Source: Solanum dulcamara
Taxonomy: Eukaryota; Streptophyta; Magnoliopsida; Solanales; Solanaceae
Length of the DNA stretch: 64,000 bases
Reading direction: 5' to 3'
NCBI RefSeq assembly: GCF_947179165.1
Contig: NC_077241.1
Span: 29,029,746-29,093,745, forward strand
The stretch's first letter is position 1. Every line of letters begins with the position of its first letter. A program made the position numbers and the translations under genes. The notes beneath the pieces were generated by a model. It saw nothing but the letters and a program-made list of their open reading frames with translations. It was not told the origin of the DNA and did no database searches. This document shows, piece after piece, positions 12,425-26,493 of the stretch.

Positions 12425-12539
12425 TAGCCGCATAGGGCTTCCTAGGAGGTTACCCATCCTAGTACCACTCTCGCCCAAGCATGCTTAACTTTAGAGTTCT
12501 GATGGGATCCGGTGCGTTAGTGATGGTATGATTGCATCC
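12425..12539 (-). pseudogene. 5S rRNA-derived sequence in element Z (sense to the element)
   Basis: The minus strand aligns with the plant 5S rRNA sequence as I know it. Over 12435-12536 I count about 92 matches in 102 positions by eye, without gaps. The A-box region reads AAGTTAAGCATGCTTGG and the C-box region AGGATGGGTAACCTCC, each with one change from the usual form; GATCCCATCAGAACT is intact. The last 15-20 nt of 5S are not recognisable. It lies about 1.1 kb inside the element from the primer-binding site. No TTTT terminator is evident just downstream, so a normal 5S gene is unlikely. Surrounding sequence is element interior, not 5S spacer, so this is a captured copy and not part of a 5S array. 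Confidence 0.9.
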
Positions 12540-13652
12540 TGCCCCGTGGGGTGCATAGCTATCGAAGAAGATGATGACCCAGCAGCTGACCCAGTAGGCC
12601 AAGCTGCACCTCCCAAGTTACCCTTATATCCTCATTACATGGACCACATCCTATCTTCAGCCACTTTCTCACTAGGCTTTACTTATTTTCATAACGATCC
12701 TCGTTATATTTACATCACATCTTGTTCGTATTCTATCCTATAGTATAACACTTCTTAACCTTTTTCATGATCCTTACTATGGGTTACTTACCCTTCTTAG
12801 TTAGTCTTATCCCTGTGTATCAATTCTGTCGGTGCCTCAATATATCATTCTATCCAAAACTACCGGTCTTCTCTACATCATTTTCCTAGGGTCACAAGTC
12901 TTTTCCAACTTCGGTTTACCATATCAATACCGACCTCCTAGTTTTTATTGCCATCAATTCAGCAATTAACTTATTTCTCGAGGTCAGCCATACATGTGGT
13001 CTATCCAAATTTCATCATTATTATGGGCACGACCTTTGAATACATACCACAGCCTTGTATCTCATTCTATTTTTATTTCTAGGAAAATTTGGGCGGAGTT
13101 TCCTTTGTATTTCTCCCTATCTCAACCCCTGCATGCAGGAAATACCAATAGTGCCTTATAGGGCACGCATGTATATATTCAGATGATATCATACCGCAGC
13201 CACACAGGGAACACATATATATTCATATCATCTCATATCGCAACCACAAAGGGCGCCCACAATTAATAGTATAGAAAGGGACTTACCTCGTATGTCCACT
13301 CGAACTGCACCTATTATACTTTTTTGTATACTTTCCCTTTTATTTTTCAACTTTATATATCAATCGTATTACAACACTTTACCTGACATAGGTCCTTCGT
13401 GCCTTTGCTTACCTACGTGCTTCGTAACATCCAATATTATCAGTCACCTCCTTCTATCGATGTTGTCCTTCTGCTGAAATCATAAGTTAGTATGAGGAAT
13501 TTTATTCCCTATGACTCGGCTCTATCGCACGATCATAGATATGAAAGAAAGGTAACATCCTAAATATCCTATAGCCTCTTGTCTATAGATGTGATACACA
13601 ACACACCGATAAACAAGACTCTACTAGACATGGTCTGTAGACACTCTAAGGA

Positions 13653-13674
13653 CGAACTACTTTGATACCACTTC
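13653..13674 (-). promoter_or_regulatory. Primer-binding site of Z
   Basis: The minus strand reads GAAG then TGGTATCAAAGTAG directly after the LTR end, a slightly mutated complement to initiator tRNA-Met (intact form TGGTATCAGAGC in V and E). It fixes the orientation of Z: the right LTR is the 5' LTR. Confidence 0.9.
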
Positions 13675-16600
13675 TGTCACGACCCAACCCCATAGGGCGC
13701 GACTGGGGTCTGACCTAGACCCCCGTGTACCTATATGTTGACTATAGTCAAATTGGACTATGTATAACGTGATACTGCTCACAAAACCCTCAATAGGTCA
13801 AAACTTTTTCATGTTCATATAGCCTTCTAGATATAGGAACCAAACACATGAACCCAGTGGGTGATAAAATATTCATACACGTGAAGCCTCTTTCATTTGC
13901 ATCATGTCATTAAAGGGAAAGCCAGCCGATAAGGCTTCCACAACATAATAGCTTTTACAATATATCGCATAGGCATAACTAAAATAAACTCCTAAACAAC
14001 CCACACACATATGTCTAGAGGCCTCTAAGAATAGGAACAAGAATATATGGCGGGACATGGCCCCCATCGTACCCTTGCATAAATAAATATATACATCGCA
14101 GGACTAGTACCCAAAAGCTAGGCTCCGAAATAGTAGAGAACTTCCAACATATCTAAGAGGAAATACTAAGTTGGCGGATCTATGAAATGAACATCTGTAC
14201 CTGCGGGCATGAAACGCAGCCCTTAGAGAAAGGGGGTCAGTACGATACATGTACTGAGTATATAAGCATGCATAACTGAGATAACAACTGAAACAGGAAT
14301 GCAAGAAACCAAGTATAGCATTTAATAGGGTACTGTACCCGCGTCTCATAAAATAAAGTCATATATACCATTATCACGTACCATATCCAGCCCGCTCGGG
14401 GACTCGGTGTTACAAACACATCATCTATCACGATAAGCATATGCACATTGTTAGCACTATAGAACGTACAACCCAATCCATATATATATCATAATGCATA
14501 TACGTGCACGCAAAACTCTGTAACATTTCAAACATCCCTTAGATATCATCATAAAGCATGTTCAAGAGCCCCTAGGTATAGGAGCTTACACATTCCAACA
14601 CTATTCAACCTATAGGAGGCTCAAGGGTTGCAGTTCAACTACTTCCAGGCCCTTATCATTCAAAAGTGGGTACAAGTCATGAGTTACATCTAGAATCTAT
14701 AAATGGGGCTATATCCAAATCCATCTCCTATAGAACCTTTAGTCTAGTCTTTCTCAAAACAGGAAAAGACAAGCTTTACATGCACCACTTCCTATCACAT
14801 GGAAGACTTGAAAAGTAATGACTCAACTTGTTATAGGAGTTCTAATTAGTAGGAAGTGAACAAGAGTCTTAACTCACCCTCAGTGTTTTAAGAGTGGAAT
14901 AACTTCAAACATCATATACACAATACTTACATCTAAGTCGTGCCACAGGAGAGAAAGAATAACTTTACATTCACTACTTCTCAGTATATCGAATACTTGA
15001 GGAATGAAAGCTTAACTACTTTAAGAGTCTTAACATTCAACTGTGAACACGAATTATGAATCATGAACCATGTTCAGAGCTCATGAATCGAGTTACCCCA
15101 AGCTTCATACACATATCACTTGTCACTTAGATATAACACATGCCCAAAAGAAAGAACAGATAGGCTTTACATATTTATACCAAAACATGCCAAAAGAAAG
15201 AATAGCTTTACATACTTATGCCAAAAACATGCCAAAATAAAGCCTCACATACCTCTTATGAGTTACTTTTTATCCCGTTCGCCTCGTCATCCTTTGAACC
15301 TATTCAACATGAAAGTAATACGAATATCAACCACTCTTAACTTTTCAGCATCTTGGGTTGCACCTTAGTATTCATGGAACCTATTTCCTTGTTCGTCTCC
15401 TCAACTAGTTCTTTAATTAGTTAAGGCGTTAATGAAAATTGGGCAGCACCTCCCCTATAAAGTACCCTGTCTGAATTTCCAATTACATCCTTAATCACTA
15501 CAGCCAACCAAAAACAATACCCTATAGCATATACATATAAAACATGGCGACATCACGCAACACAAGCTCCAAACATCTTGCTTAAAATTACGACACAAAA
15601 ATAGGGCTTCTAGTCTTTATTTCGCAAAGCCTTTATTTATATGAAATGAGGGGTCGTGTGGCTGTTACAAGCAGCACCCACACCCCTTTTAGAACCCATT
15701 TAGTCCCTGCAACAAACCCCCACACACCTGCAGCAGTACACCACAAGCACAACGCTTTACTTTGACGATAATTCAACTATAGCGATTCCAATTTAGTTTT
15801 GTTTCGAACGTCAGCATCTCTATGATGTTTTCACATTTGCAGCTACTTAAACCACATATAATTCACTTATTAAAAATACCATAAACTCCAAATTAAGAGG
15901 AGAAACCTTACCTTACCCTAAACTCGTCAAACTCACCAAAATTATCAAAACAAGAATTCTTGACAGCCTACTGTCTTGTATTGTTGGTTAGTTTCGAAGG
16001 GGTAATTGAGGGAAACAGGATTTGTGTCCTCAATGAAAGTTATATACATGTGTCGTAGGGTCGCATAAAATTTCAAATTAACCCTAAAGAAATTTTGTAC
16101 AAAATGATATGCCCAAAATACCAACAGCAGTCCTTGTAGAATTTCTAAAACAAAATCTGGGCAGCAGCTCCCCCATGCTTCACCGCCTTTTTTTAAGCCG
16201 AAAAAAGCAAACCTGGGTTTTAGAGTCTAAATGAAAGTTATAGCCTATGAAATATATTTCCAAAACATCTTGAATCACTTGAAACAAATCCTTACACAAG
16301 GAGTTATACTTGTATTACTAACAGCAGTTTAATTCAAAAACGGGTCTGTTCCCTAGCGTTTTCTCTTTAAGCTTCTCTTAGTTTTCCAAGTGTAGAACTG
16401 AAAATATGGTTCTGTAGGCATCGTAATATACATATATACACCTCCATGTAGTTGAGGAACACCATAGATAATTAATTAACGGAAAAAAATTGGAGACTTA
16501 CCTCCTTTTAGGTGCTGCCATAGCTCCTCTCTTCTCTCTCTTAATTTTCTCTCAATTTTTAAGTGTCGCAAAGGATGAATAATGAAGTTCCTAGTCATCC

Positions 16601-17162
16601 ATACATATATATATGCCTTTTTGGAGAGTGACATATGGCATCCCCTAAAGGTGACACGTGTCACACCCTTAGGCAGCCACATCACCTCATACAACCAATC
16701 ACATGCTGCCACGTGGTGATGTGGGACCCACCTCAAGTAGGTGTGTCACCTACTTGGTCCAAGTAGGTGCATCACCTACTTAGTCAAAGTAGGTGCATCA
16801 CCTTCTTGCTTCCGAGTAGGTGCTACGCCTCCTTCCGCCTCTCCCGTGGGTTCGTAATCTCGTCTTACTTTAGGAGCCTATGTAATCCTTTCTACGTAAG
16901 CTCAACATGTACTCTAGTGTCTTAGTTATGTAAGTCATCCAAGTTGGTAGCTTGCGTAAGTAAGACGAGTCCTACGACTGTTATTTTGGCCTCCAATTCA
17001 TTTTAAATCCTTATAGACCTATTTCCAACCTTCACTCTTAAGGGGCATCATGTTCTCCCTTCCTTAGAGTTATTTAATTATGTTATTGACAATCTGGTTC
17101 ATGGAATAACTTTCAGGAAGCTTAAGAAGACGTTCCGAACTATAAAGGTACGAGGTATAACA
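13675..17162 (-). mobile_element. 5' LTR of reverse element Z
   Basis: 3488 bp, TGTCACGACCC to GGTATAACA, partner of 8273-11767. On the minus strand the promoter region has a CACGTG palindrome at 16655-16660 and an AT-rich TATA stretch at about 16601-16616. Right target-site copy TCCGC is at 17163-17167. Confidence 0.9.
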
Positions 17163-17482
17163 TCCGCGTGGGTTCATAATCTCGTCTTATTTTAAAAGCC
17201 TATGTAATATGTGCTACGTAAGCTTGGTATGTCCTTAAGTAGCTCAAGTGTATAATACTTCTAAATTAGTAGCTTACATAGGTGAATCGCGTCCTATGAC
17301 TCATTTCTTGGCCTCCAACTCTTTCCAGATTCTTATAACTCTATTTCCAACCTTCTCTACTGTGGGGTGTCGCATTCTTCTTTCCTTAGGGTTGTTCAAT
17401 GTGTGTGGAAACTAGGGGACTCATGGCCACTTTCAAGAGGGCTAGGAATACATTTCAAGGTTCAAAAATGCGGAGTGTAATA
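17163..17482 (-). mobile_element. Reverse LTR Q, last segment
   Basis: Continues Q after the Z insertion: CGTGGGTTC(A/G)TAATCTCGTCTTA, then the reversed LTR start, ending GGAGTGTAATA where GGTGTAACA is expected. Together with 5223-7040 and 7642-8272 this makes one broken LTR. Confidence 0.8.
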
Positions 17483-19681
17483 ATAAATGAGATCACATCA
17501 AAAGTAGAGATTTAGGTGACAAGTATGATACTCAAGAAATCACTGTATTTGTGCCTGATGAAATAAAATCATACACGACAATATCATATACCATATCCGA
17601 TCGATTATGGACTTGCTGAATCACATGTATCATATTTGGCCCATCATGGGGCCCGGCGCCATCATAGATTATCATGTCATCATATATATATATATACCAT
17701 ACCCGACCCTCTTGTGAGGGACTCGATGAAAGATTTATTATAGTATGCATGAGCAGAGTAGTGCATAACCATATGCAAATTAAATCATCATCTGAGACAC
17801 AATAGAATAGTCAAGTGAACCATCACTTGAAGATCAGGGTAGTAATCGTCTCAAGTACCCTCTAAATGTAATTAGGGATCATATCAAATGGAGACTCATG
17901 AATCATAGACATATATCAAGACAATGCTAAACAACTTATGGAATTAGAGACATTTGTCATCGTACAGTCCTTAGGAATAAGAACTTATACATCCAATTAC
18001 CATTCAATATATAGATGGCTCGAGGGCAATAGTTCAACTACTTTAAGAGTTTTGACATCCAGAAGTGAATAAGAGTCATGAATCATACTTGGAGCTTATG
18101 AATGGAATTATCCCCAAAGCTCATATCACATATCACTTATATCTAAGACATGCCAAAAGAAAAGAAGGGATAGGCTTTACATACCTTTTATGGATTAACT
18201 GAAACAAAGCTTGCTTCATTACCCGTTGAACCTAGTTAACACGAAAGTAATACTAATACTAATAATCTTCGACTTTCTAGCTTCTAAATCTACAACCAAC
18301 TACCCATAGGAACCATTTACTTGTTCACACTTCTCGATTAGTATTTTGGTTAGTTAAGAAGTTAACGAAAATTGGGTAATATTTCCCCTATAACTCGCCC
18401 TATCCGAACTTCCAATCAACCTCCCATTTAACGCAGCCATATCAACAACAACAACCACCATCCATATACAATAAAACTTCTTCAACATTATTCAAAACAA
18501 GTTCCAAACAGCCCACCCAAAACTACGACATCAAAATACAATTTTCGATCTTTATTTTGTAAAATCACAACCACACATAAAGGAGCACAACATGGCTGCA
18601 ACAAGAAGCACTAATACTCATCCACGACCATATTTTCAGCCCTTTAACACACACCAATTACCTTTAAATTCAATACCATAATAATAACAACACTGATCAA
18701 CTTTAATCTAACTAGAACGACTTCAATTCTGTCTGTTTATAACGTCAAAATTAATTATGTAATTTTCTTCCCTCCAACAATATTTAATACAGGTAATCTT
18801 TCCATTAAAATATCATTAACTCTAATTTGAAAGAAAGAAATCCAATCTTAGCAACTTGGCTCTGCAACTCGACTGAAAGTTGATAGATGTCTCGTTGGAC
18901 TTTCTTATTGTCCCAATAATTAATTTACGTTGTTAAAAACCTTCATTTGATCGAAGAATACCTTAGATAATTAATTTACGGAGCAAAAGCCGAGGCCTTA
19001 CCTTGTTCTTTCTCCAGTTGTAGCTCTCTTTTTCTCTTTCTCTCAATTTCTCTCAATTTTTTCTAAGTATAAGAGATGAAATGAAGGCTTAGACATAAGT
19101 CTAGGTATATATACCCTTCCTTAGAGAGTGACATATGTCAACCCCTAAGGGTGACACATGTCCAACCCTTATACGTCTACCTTATCCTTGCACCCATCCT
19201 ATGGCTGCCACGTGTCTTGGTGGGGTCCACCTTAGTAGGTGCGTCACCTACATAGTCCAAGTAGGTGTGTCACCTACATAGTCCAAGTAGGTGCATCACC
19301 TACTTATTCCTCTTTCGTGGGTTCGTAATCTTATCTTACTTTATGAATCTATGTAATCCTTAGTACTTAAGCTCGACATGTACTCAAGTAGCTTAATTAT
19401 GTAAGACATCCAAGTTGGTAGCTTATGCAAGTAGGCTGATTACCATGACTCATTATTTGGCTTCCAACTCCTTTCAAATCCTACCAAACCTATTTCCAAC
19501 CATCGCTACTCACATAGAGCTAGTCTACACAAAATATAGGGCGTTACATCCTCCGTTCCTTAGAGTTATTTGATAATATTGCCATGAATATAATGGATCA
19601 CATGGTAACTTTTAAAAAAGCTAGGTAACTTTAGAGAAGCTAAATAAATATTCCTATGTACCAAGAGTGCGGGGTATAACA
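17483..19681 (-). mobile_element. Reverse LTR fragment P
   Basis: Reverse LTR sequence lacking its first 0.5-0.6 kb (the end module). It starts in the AACTGAGAT...GACAAGTAT region that lies just beyond the end module in Y and R, and runs to the LTR start, GGGGTATAACA at 19681. It includes the reversed promoter zone (CACGTG near 19208, CAAGTAGGTG repeats near 19235-19300). Its left end abuts Q, whose insertion or a deletion removed the rest. Confidence 0.75.
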
Positions 19682-19922
19682 GGCTTGCGTATATGTATAT
19701 AATAGGGAGACCCCACATGCTACGACAGCCCCATCAGCTTATGTACTATGTTACCTATTGATAAGTTGTGACCCCTTAGGAGATGGGTTATGCCAGTATG
19801 TGAACATGTGAATGTTTGAGATAACTTTCTATCTCCTTAAGTTATAAATTAAGCATGGATTATTTATGATTAACAAGGGTATACGTGAGTGTCCAGCTTG
19901 GACACCAGTCATGGCCTATGGG
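19682..19922 (+). mobile_element. Forward LTR fragment O (subfamily B tail)
   Basis: Aligns with the last 240 bp of the 1-1362 LTR: GTTATGCC, then a GTGTCCA-GCT-TGGACAC hairpin at 19891-19907, then CATGGCCTATGGG. It lacks the last bases of the LTR because reverse LTR R starts at 19923. Confidence 0.65.
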
Positions 19923-21856
19923 TGTCACGATCCAACCCTGTAGGCCACGACTGGGGTCCGACCTGGATCCCTATATATATATTTATCAGTTATGGTCAAG
20001 TCGAACTATAGACAATGTAGTACCATGCATCATAACCCTATGGTTTATAATATTTTCATAAACCAGTAGCCTCTTTCATTTGTGTCATATCCTGAAAGTA
20101 CATGCAAGCTGACAAGGCTGCCATAACATAATAACATGTACCATATATCATGTAGACCCAGTTGAACCAAACTGACATACACAACCCATATATATATGTC
20201 TGCAGACCTCTAAAAATTTTAACAATAACACAAGGAGGGACAGGGCCTCTACCGTACCCCTAAGTAAACAAAAGCAATTATATACATTAGCGGTCAGTGC
20301 CCAAAACTAGGCTCCGATATGATGGAGCCTCTTCTAGCTGAGTTGAGTGAAATCCTAAGCTAACGGACTCCCAAAACCTATATCTGTACCTGCAGGAATG
20401 AAACGTAGCCCCTCGAAGAAAGGGGGGTCAGTACGACATATGTATTGAGTATGTAAAACATAATATAATACAACTGGAAGCATATTTGAAATAGAGAAGG
20501 GATAAAATATCACATAAGAAACCCCTGTACCTGTACCTCGTGAATCATAAAAGTATGCATGCTCAAATCATACAATATAGCCGGCCCTTTTAGGGACCCG
20601 GTGAATCATATATCTGTAGGACCATCATAGGGCCCGACGCCATCACCACCTTATCACATCACATCATCATATATATACATATGTACCCGACCCTCTAGTG
20701 AGGGACTTGGTGAGTTATTCATGTCATTGCATTATCAGGTCTTTATATAGCGTACCCGACCCTATAGTGAGGGACTCAGTTGATAATATAGTAAACTGTG
20801 CACGATTACATAACTGGCTCGAGACTCAGTGAAAGAAGTGTTACAGTATACATGAGTAGAGTATTGAGTAACCATATGCAATTTAAATTATTATCGGAGA
20901 CTCGACCGTATAAGAAAATTAAGCCATTGTCTGAGAACACGAGTAGTAGCGTAGTCCTCTCAAGTGCCCTATAAATGCCATTAGGGGATATATCACTTAG
21001 AATCTTGGGGACCCTAGACATGTATCAAAGTAAGGCCAATCGTTGGTGGAACAATAACCGCTTGTTATCATTTAGTCTTTAAGACTAGGGGCCTGTACAT
21101 TTGTTACCTTTTTAACACATAGGAGTTTCAGGGGAAATAGTCCCACTATTATGAGAGTTCGATATCCAGAAGTAAATACGAGATGCTTAAGAATGGAATT
21201 ACCCCCGAGGTTGTATCATGTTCTACTTACGTCTAAGACATGCCAAAAGAAGAAAGAGGATAAGTTTTACATAGTCTGTGCTTTCCTTCATGTAGTCATC
21301 ATATATATATTTTGTACCCGGCCCATCATGGGGCTGGGTGAACAACCATGGCATCATAACATCATATTCATGCCAAGTACATATCAAGAGAAAGGAGGAT
21401 AGCTTTACATACACTACCTTTTAACACGTAGAAACCTTGAAAGGCAATACTCAATTTTTGCAGAGGTTCCAACATCAAGTAGTGGATAGGGATTATGAGG
21501 CGTACTTGGATTTCTAGGAGTGGAATTATCCCCACATTTAATATACAACTCACTTAAGGCAAAGATATGCCAAAAGGAAAGAGAGACAGCTTTACATACC
21601 TCTCACAGGTTACTCTTTATCATATTTGCCTCGTCGTCCTTTGAACCTATTTAACACGAAAGCAATATGAATATCAACAACCCTTGACTTTTCAGCATCT
21701 TAAGTTACACACGAGTATTCATAGAACCCATTTCCTCGCTCATCTTCTCGATTAGTTCTTTAGTTAGTTAAGGAGTTAACGGAAATCAGGCAGCACCTCC
21801 CCTATAACATGCCCTATTCGAATTTCCAATTATATCCCTAATTACTACAGCCAACC
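19923..21856 (-). mobile_element. Reverse LTR fragment R
   Basis: Starts TGTCACGATCC and covers the reversed end module and middle part up to the TACAGCCAACC block, where V is inserted at 21857. The remainder of R is not found in this window. Candidate 5-bp target site at the V junction is CAACC (21852-21856). Confidence 0.8.
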
Positions 21857-24315
21857 TGTTACACCCTACACTTTTAAAACTAAGAATGTCTCATAAGGTC
21901 CTCAGACATTATCATATGAGTCGGATATGCTACAACACTATCAAATGACTTTAAGAGTAGTATATATGTGTCTTACGATGTCTACGGAATTAATTCTTCA
22001 GCTTGAAACTTGAGAGAAAATTGAAAAAACAAAGAGAGAAAATATTAAAAACTAGTTAACAAACCCGTTTTTGGAGGGGACAGTTGTTAGTAATATTGGT
22101 ATAACTTCTTGTGTATAGCTTCTTTTCGGTTGATTCAATATGTTTTGGAAAGGTATTTCATAGGTATATAACTTTAATTTAGACTTTCAAATCCCCTTTT
22201 GCTTTTAGCTTCTCAAAAATGGGTGATGAAGTGTAGAGGAGGTACTGCCCAGATTTTGGGTTTGGAAATCTTACACGGATTGCTGTTGGTGTTTTAGGCA
22301 TATCTTTTTGTACAAAATTGATGTAGGGGTGATTCAAAATTTTATAAAACCCTAATACACATGTCTATAACTTTCATGAGGACGTAAATCCTGTTTCCCT
22401 CCATTACTCCTTCGAAACGAAGCGACAAGGTAAACCAATAAGCTGTCCAGAATTCACGTTTTGATAGTTTTGAGTGAGTTGTTGCTGCAGGGGTGTAATG
22501 CATTGTTCCAGGGACTAAATGCATTCTAAAATGGATGTGGATTCTTCTGGTTTCAGCCACATGACCCCTCGTTGCGTATAATGAAAGGCGTTACAAAATA
22601 AAGGTTAGACGCCCTATTGTGATATCATATTTTTGAATAAGTCGTTTGGAGTTTATGTTGTATATTGTTGGTGTGGATTACTTAAACATATGCTGCAGGT
22701 TGTTGTTGTTGGTTGACTGTAGGTCTTAGGCACCTAATTGGAAATTTGGATAGGGCACATTATAGGGGAGGTGCTGCCCAATTTTCGTTAACGCCTTAAC
22801 AAACTAAAGAACTAGTCGAGGAAACGACTAAGGAAATAGATTCCATTAATACTAAGGTGTAACCTAAGATTCTAGAAATCTAAGAGTAGTTGATATTCAT
22901 ATTACTTTCATGTTGAAAAGGCTCAAAGGACGGCGATGCAAACAGGATAAGGAATAATTCAAACAAGGTATATAAAGCTTCTCTGGGTATGTTTTTGGTA
23001 TAGGTATGTAAAGCCTATCTTTTCTCTTTTGGCATGTCTTAGATGTAAGTAGGATATCATATGAGCTTTGGGGGTAATTCCATTCCTAGGTTCTAACTAT
23101 GACTTCAGGGCCCTCACTCACTTTTAAATGTTAAACTTTAAAGTAGTAAGCTGCTATCTTCGAGTCTTCTATATGACTGTATAACAATTGATTCGACTAA
23201 ACTCTTGTTTGTAACAAAAGAAAGGCTCTGATATAATCAATGCTCAGACTACTATAAGATATTTCACATTGGCATACATTTAAGATTTTTAAAAATATCT
23301 TTTTACATAGTCCTTAGTGACAGTTAGAGAGTATACGTCAGATACCTTCTGCCCTGCTCCCCAGGTAATGGTTCACTTGATGACTTCATTGAGTCTCAGA
23401 TAATGATTTAAACTGTATTTTGTTTCTCACTACTCTACTCGTGTATACCGTAACACTTCTTTCACCGAGTCCCAGGCCAGATCCGTTATTGTGAACAACT
23501 CACTATATTGTCCACCGAGCCCTTCACTAGAGGGTTGGGTACGTATGTATATATATATATATATGATGATGATGATGTGTTGTAATAAGGTGACGATGGC
23601 GCGGGGCCTGATACTAATACTACAGATATGATTCACCGGATCCCTGAAAGGGCCGGCTATAATGTATTATTTGACCATACATGCTTTTATGACTCATAGA
23701 GTACAGGTACAAGTTTCTAATTTTGATAGTTTATCCCCTGTTTCTCTACTTCAGATATGCTTCCAATTGTATTATGTTATGTTTTACATACTCAGTACAT
23801 ATGTCGTACTAACCCCCTTTCTTCGAGGTACTGCGTTTCATGCCCGCAGGTACAGGTACGGATTTTGGGTGTCCGTCAGCTTAGGATTCCGCTTAGCTTA
23901 GCTGGAAGAGGATCCATTGTATTGGAGTCTAGTTTTGGCAGTAGCCACTAATGTGTATCATTGTTTTATTTATTCAGGGGTAGGTGGGGGCCCTATCCCG
24001 CCATATGTTGTCATTATTATTTTTAGAGGTCTGCAGACATGTATATGTGGGTTGTGTATGTTAGTTTGATTCAGCTGAGTCTACATGATATATGATATAT
24101 GTTATTACGTTATGGCAGCCTTGTCGGCTTGCGTTCCCTTTTATATTGTGATACAAACGAAAAAGGGCTACAGGTTTATGAAAATATTATCACCTAGTGG
24201 GGCTTTGTTACATGATATTGCCTAATTTGCAGTTCAATGTGACCAGTTGATAGATATGTGTACGAGGGGGTCCAGGTCGGACCCCAGTCGCGGCCTACGG
24301 GGTTGGTTCATGACA
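21857..24315 (+). mobile_element. 5' LTR of element V, internally deleted
   Basis: TGTTACACCC to GGTTCATGACA, 2459 bp, directly followed by an intact primer-binding site. Compared with E, N1 and N2, about 0.6-0.7 kb is missing near 21955: the sequence jumps from the AATGACTTTAAG block near the LTR start to the GTATATATGTGTCTTACG block, so the G-box cluster and TATA region are gone. This copy has probably lost its promoter. It is closest to reverse LTR X. Confidence 0.9.
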
Positions 24316-25802
24316 GAAGTGGTATCAGAGCAGTTCGTCCTTAGATTATCTGCAGACCATGTCTAGTACAGTCTTGGTTATCGATGTGTTGCACGCCACA
24401 TCTATAAACAGGAAGCTACAGGATATTTAGGATGTTTCCTTTCTTTCACATCTGAGATCGTGCTATAGATTCGAGTCATAGGAAAATTTCTTATACTAAC
24501 CTTGGATTTTGACAGAAGGACGACATCAACCAAAGGAAGTAATTGACGATATGGAAAGTTACGAAGCATGCAGGTAAGTAAAGTAAAGCCACGAAAGATA
24601 TGCGTTTGGTAAGGTATTGAACTAATATTGAAATGTAAAGTTGAAACTTGAAAGAAAGGCAAACAGGAAGTGCCACAGATGCAGTTTGAAGTTGGACATA
24701 TGAGGTAAGTCCAGTATTTTTATATTATTGTTAATATTGAAAGCCCCGTGTGGTTGCGGTGTAAGATGATATTGAAAGCCTTGTGCGGCTGTGATGGGAT
24801 ATGAATATATATGTGTTGTCCCTGTGAGGCATTGTTGGTATTTTCTGCGTGCAGGTTATGGGATAGTAAGAAGTGTAGAGGAAACTCTGCCAAAATTTTC
24901 CCAGAACGGGGAAAAGAAAATGAAATATAGATTTTTAAGATATCTGAGAAGTTGATACCAAGTACCCCTACTGTGTTCAACTAAAGCTATAAGAGGTACT
25001 CTTCAGGTCGTCGATAAGGGGCACCGCACCCTTTTCACTTGAAGAATTTTGTTTCGTAGGAACGAAAGCTTATTTTCTAGCCGTATTTGTACTGTAGAAA
25101 TATAAACAGAGGGCTCAGGATGAAGGATAAGATGTCCCGAGAATGAGTTTCACTCTTTTTTAAAAAAAAATACCAAGCCCTCAACTCCTAATTGTAAATT
25201 AGATGAGTTGTTCATAGCTCGAGGATAAACTCAGAAGGATACCAGGTAGGTCAAGTACTAAAAGAAGTACTGTAATGTTTAAGAGGTTTTGATTTCTTCC
25301 AACAATGGTTGGAAAATAATTTATGATAACAGTTTATAGTTCTCCACTAACTAATTGGGGAAAGAAATTCTAACAGAAGCACCTCAAAGAGATGTCAGGA
25401 ATTGAATATATGTATGAACTAAAAGGGGGATATTTAAATATGAATTGAACAGTATGATACGAGAATGGAGGGATAAAGTGGGACCACTAGTAAGGCTCCC
25501 TTAGTATGCGTTGACTAAGTTAAAAGCCTGCATTGAGAACACAGTGAGAGCATGGAGCTTAAGCTACAAAAAATGATGCATGTGCACAACGTCGCCCGGA
25601 GAATAGTGGATCCTATCAAGGACGAGGACAATTTAGGAAATAGATGGTGCAACCCACCTTTACTCCAAGAAACAAAGGATACAGATTGGGACAAAGCCAC
25701 TACTTTGAGAAAACCTAGAATAGTTGTCGTCAGAATACTAGCATGCCTAATTGAAGTTAGAATGCCTATAAGCACCAACAAATGAAAGTACGAGTACCCT
25801 CT

Positions 25803-25814
25803 AAAGGGGGGAAG
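25803..25814 (+). promoter_or_regulatory. Internal polypurine-tract copy in V
   Basis: AAAGGGGGGAAG, preceded by ACCCTCT and followed by TTAATGAG, about 1.5 kb after the primer-binding site. The same 12-mer occurs at the equivalent place in E (37027-37038) and U (61004-61015), and matches the 3' polypurine tract. It may act as a second plus-strand priming site or mark an old fusion; neither is shown. Confidence 0.6.
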
Positions 25815-26378
25815 TTAATGAGAAAATGGCAGAAGTAGGAGGAGGCAACTGATATGGCAATATATTTGAGATGGACGTCTAAACATCAACAAGATATCTT
25901 ACTGAACCAAGTTGGAAAGGTCCGGAAGCAACCAATAATTGGATGGAAGCCAGAATGCTACATAAGGTAGCGATAAGAAGTTTGTGACGAGACCCTGAAT
26001 AACATACCACTAAAAGATGGCTGCGTATAAAAACAAAAGAGTGTAACCATGAAAGGATATCAATCAACTTAAGAGACATTACGAAGGATACTGACAGCAT
26101 ACTAGACCAAAAGCCAAAATATTGGTTATAGAGTTAGTCGCAAATGATGTTGCGATAAATAAATAACCAAAGAAAAAGGAATACGAAGCCTCCTGTGGTA
26201 GAAAATGAGGAGAACACAAAGTGAATAGAGGATAGTGGGGCTAAAGGTCTACGCTGATACTGGGTGCAAGATAATAGATGAAAGGACAGGGAAAAACATA
26301 AAGACTCGCGAGACAATGCTAAGGTAACTCTGGAGCTAAGTTGAGTGCCCGCACATCGTGGAAAAGGTTACAACGGAA

Positions 26379-26493
26379 TGCAACACGACGACTTCCCAGG
26401 TAGGTCACCCATCCCAGTATTACTCTCACCCCAGCACGCTTAATCTCGAAATTCTGATGGAACTTAATGCGTTAGTGTTGGTATGGTCACGCG
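26379..26493 (-). pseudogene. 5S rRNA-derived sequence in element V (antisense to the element)
   Basis: The minus strand reads as a diverged 5S rRNA of nearly full length. It keeps the 3' portion (GGGAAGTCGTCGTGTTGCA), the C-box region GGGATGGGTGACCTACC, a changed A-box (GATTAAGCGTGCTGGGG) and CTAACGCATTAAG near the 5' end. It has one extra base near the 3' end and more substitutions than the Z and T copies. It sits about 2.06 kb from the primer-binding site, in the flanking context shared with E and U, so the three descend from one capture. Confidence 0.85.

Larger units (their letters stand above)
11768..13674 (-). mobile_element. Interior of element Z (type II, non-coding)
   Basis: Only 1907 bp between the LTRs, too short for a full gag-pol. 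No credible reading frame and no integrase tail are present. Reading from the primer-binding site (right to left), it shares its first 0.6 kb with V and E, including the TTTTCTGCATGCAGG landmark near 13130, and then diverges. It aligns with the T interior (for example 12160-12270 with 58005-58115) but lacks the integrase-chromodomain tail found there. It carries a 5S-derived sequence at 12435-12536. Confidence 0.8.

Noticed and set aside
12425..12539. Functional 5S rRNA gene
   Set aside because: It lacks the 3' end, has about 10% changes, no obvious T-run terminator and no 5S spacer or tandem neighbours.
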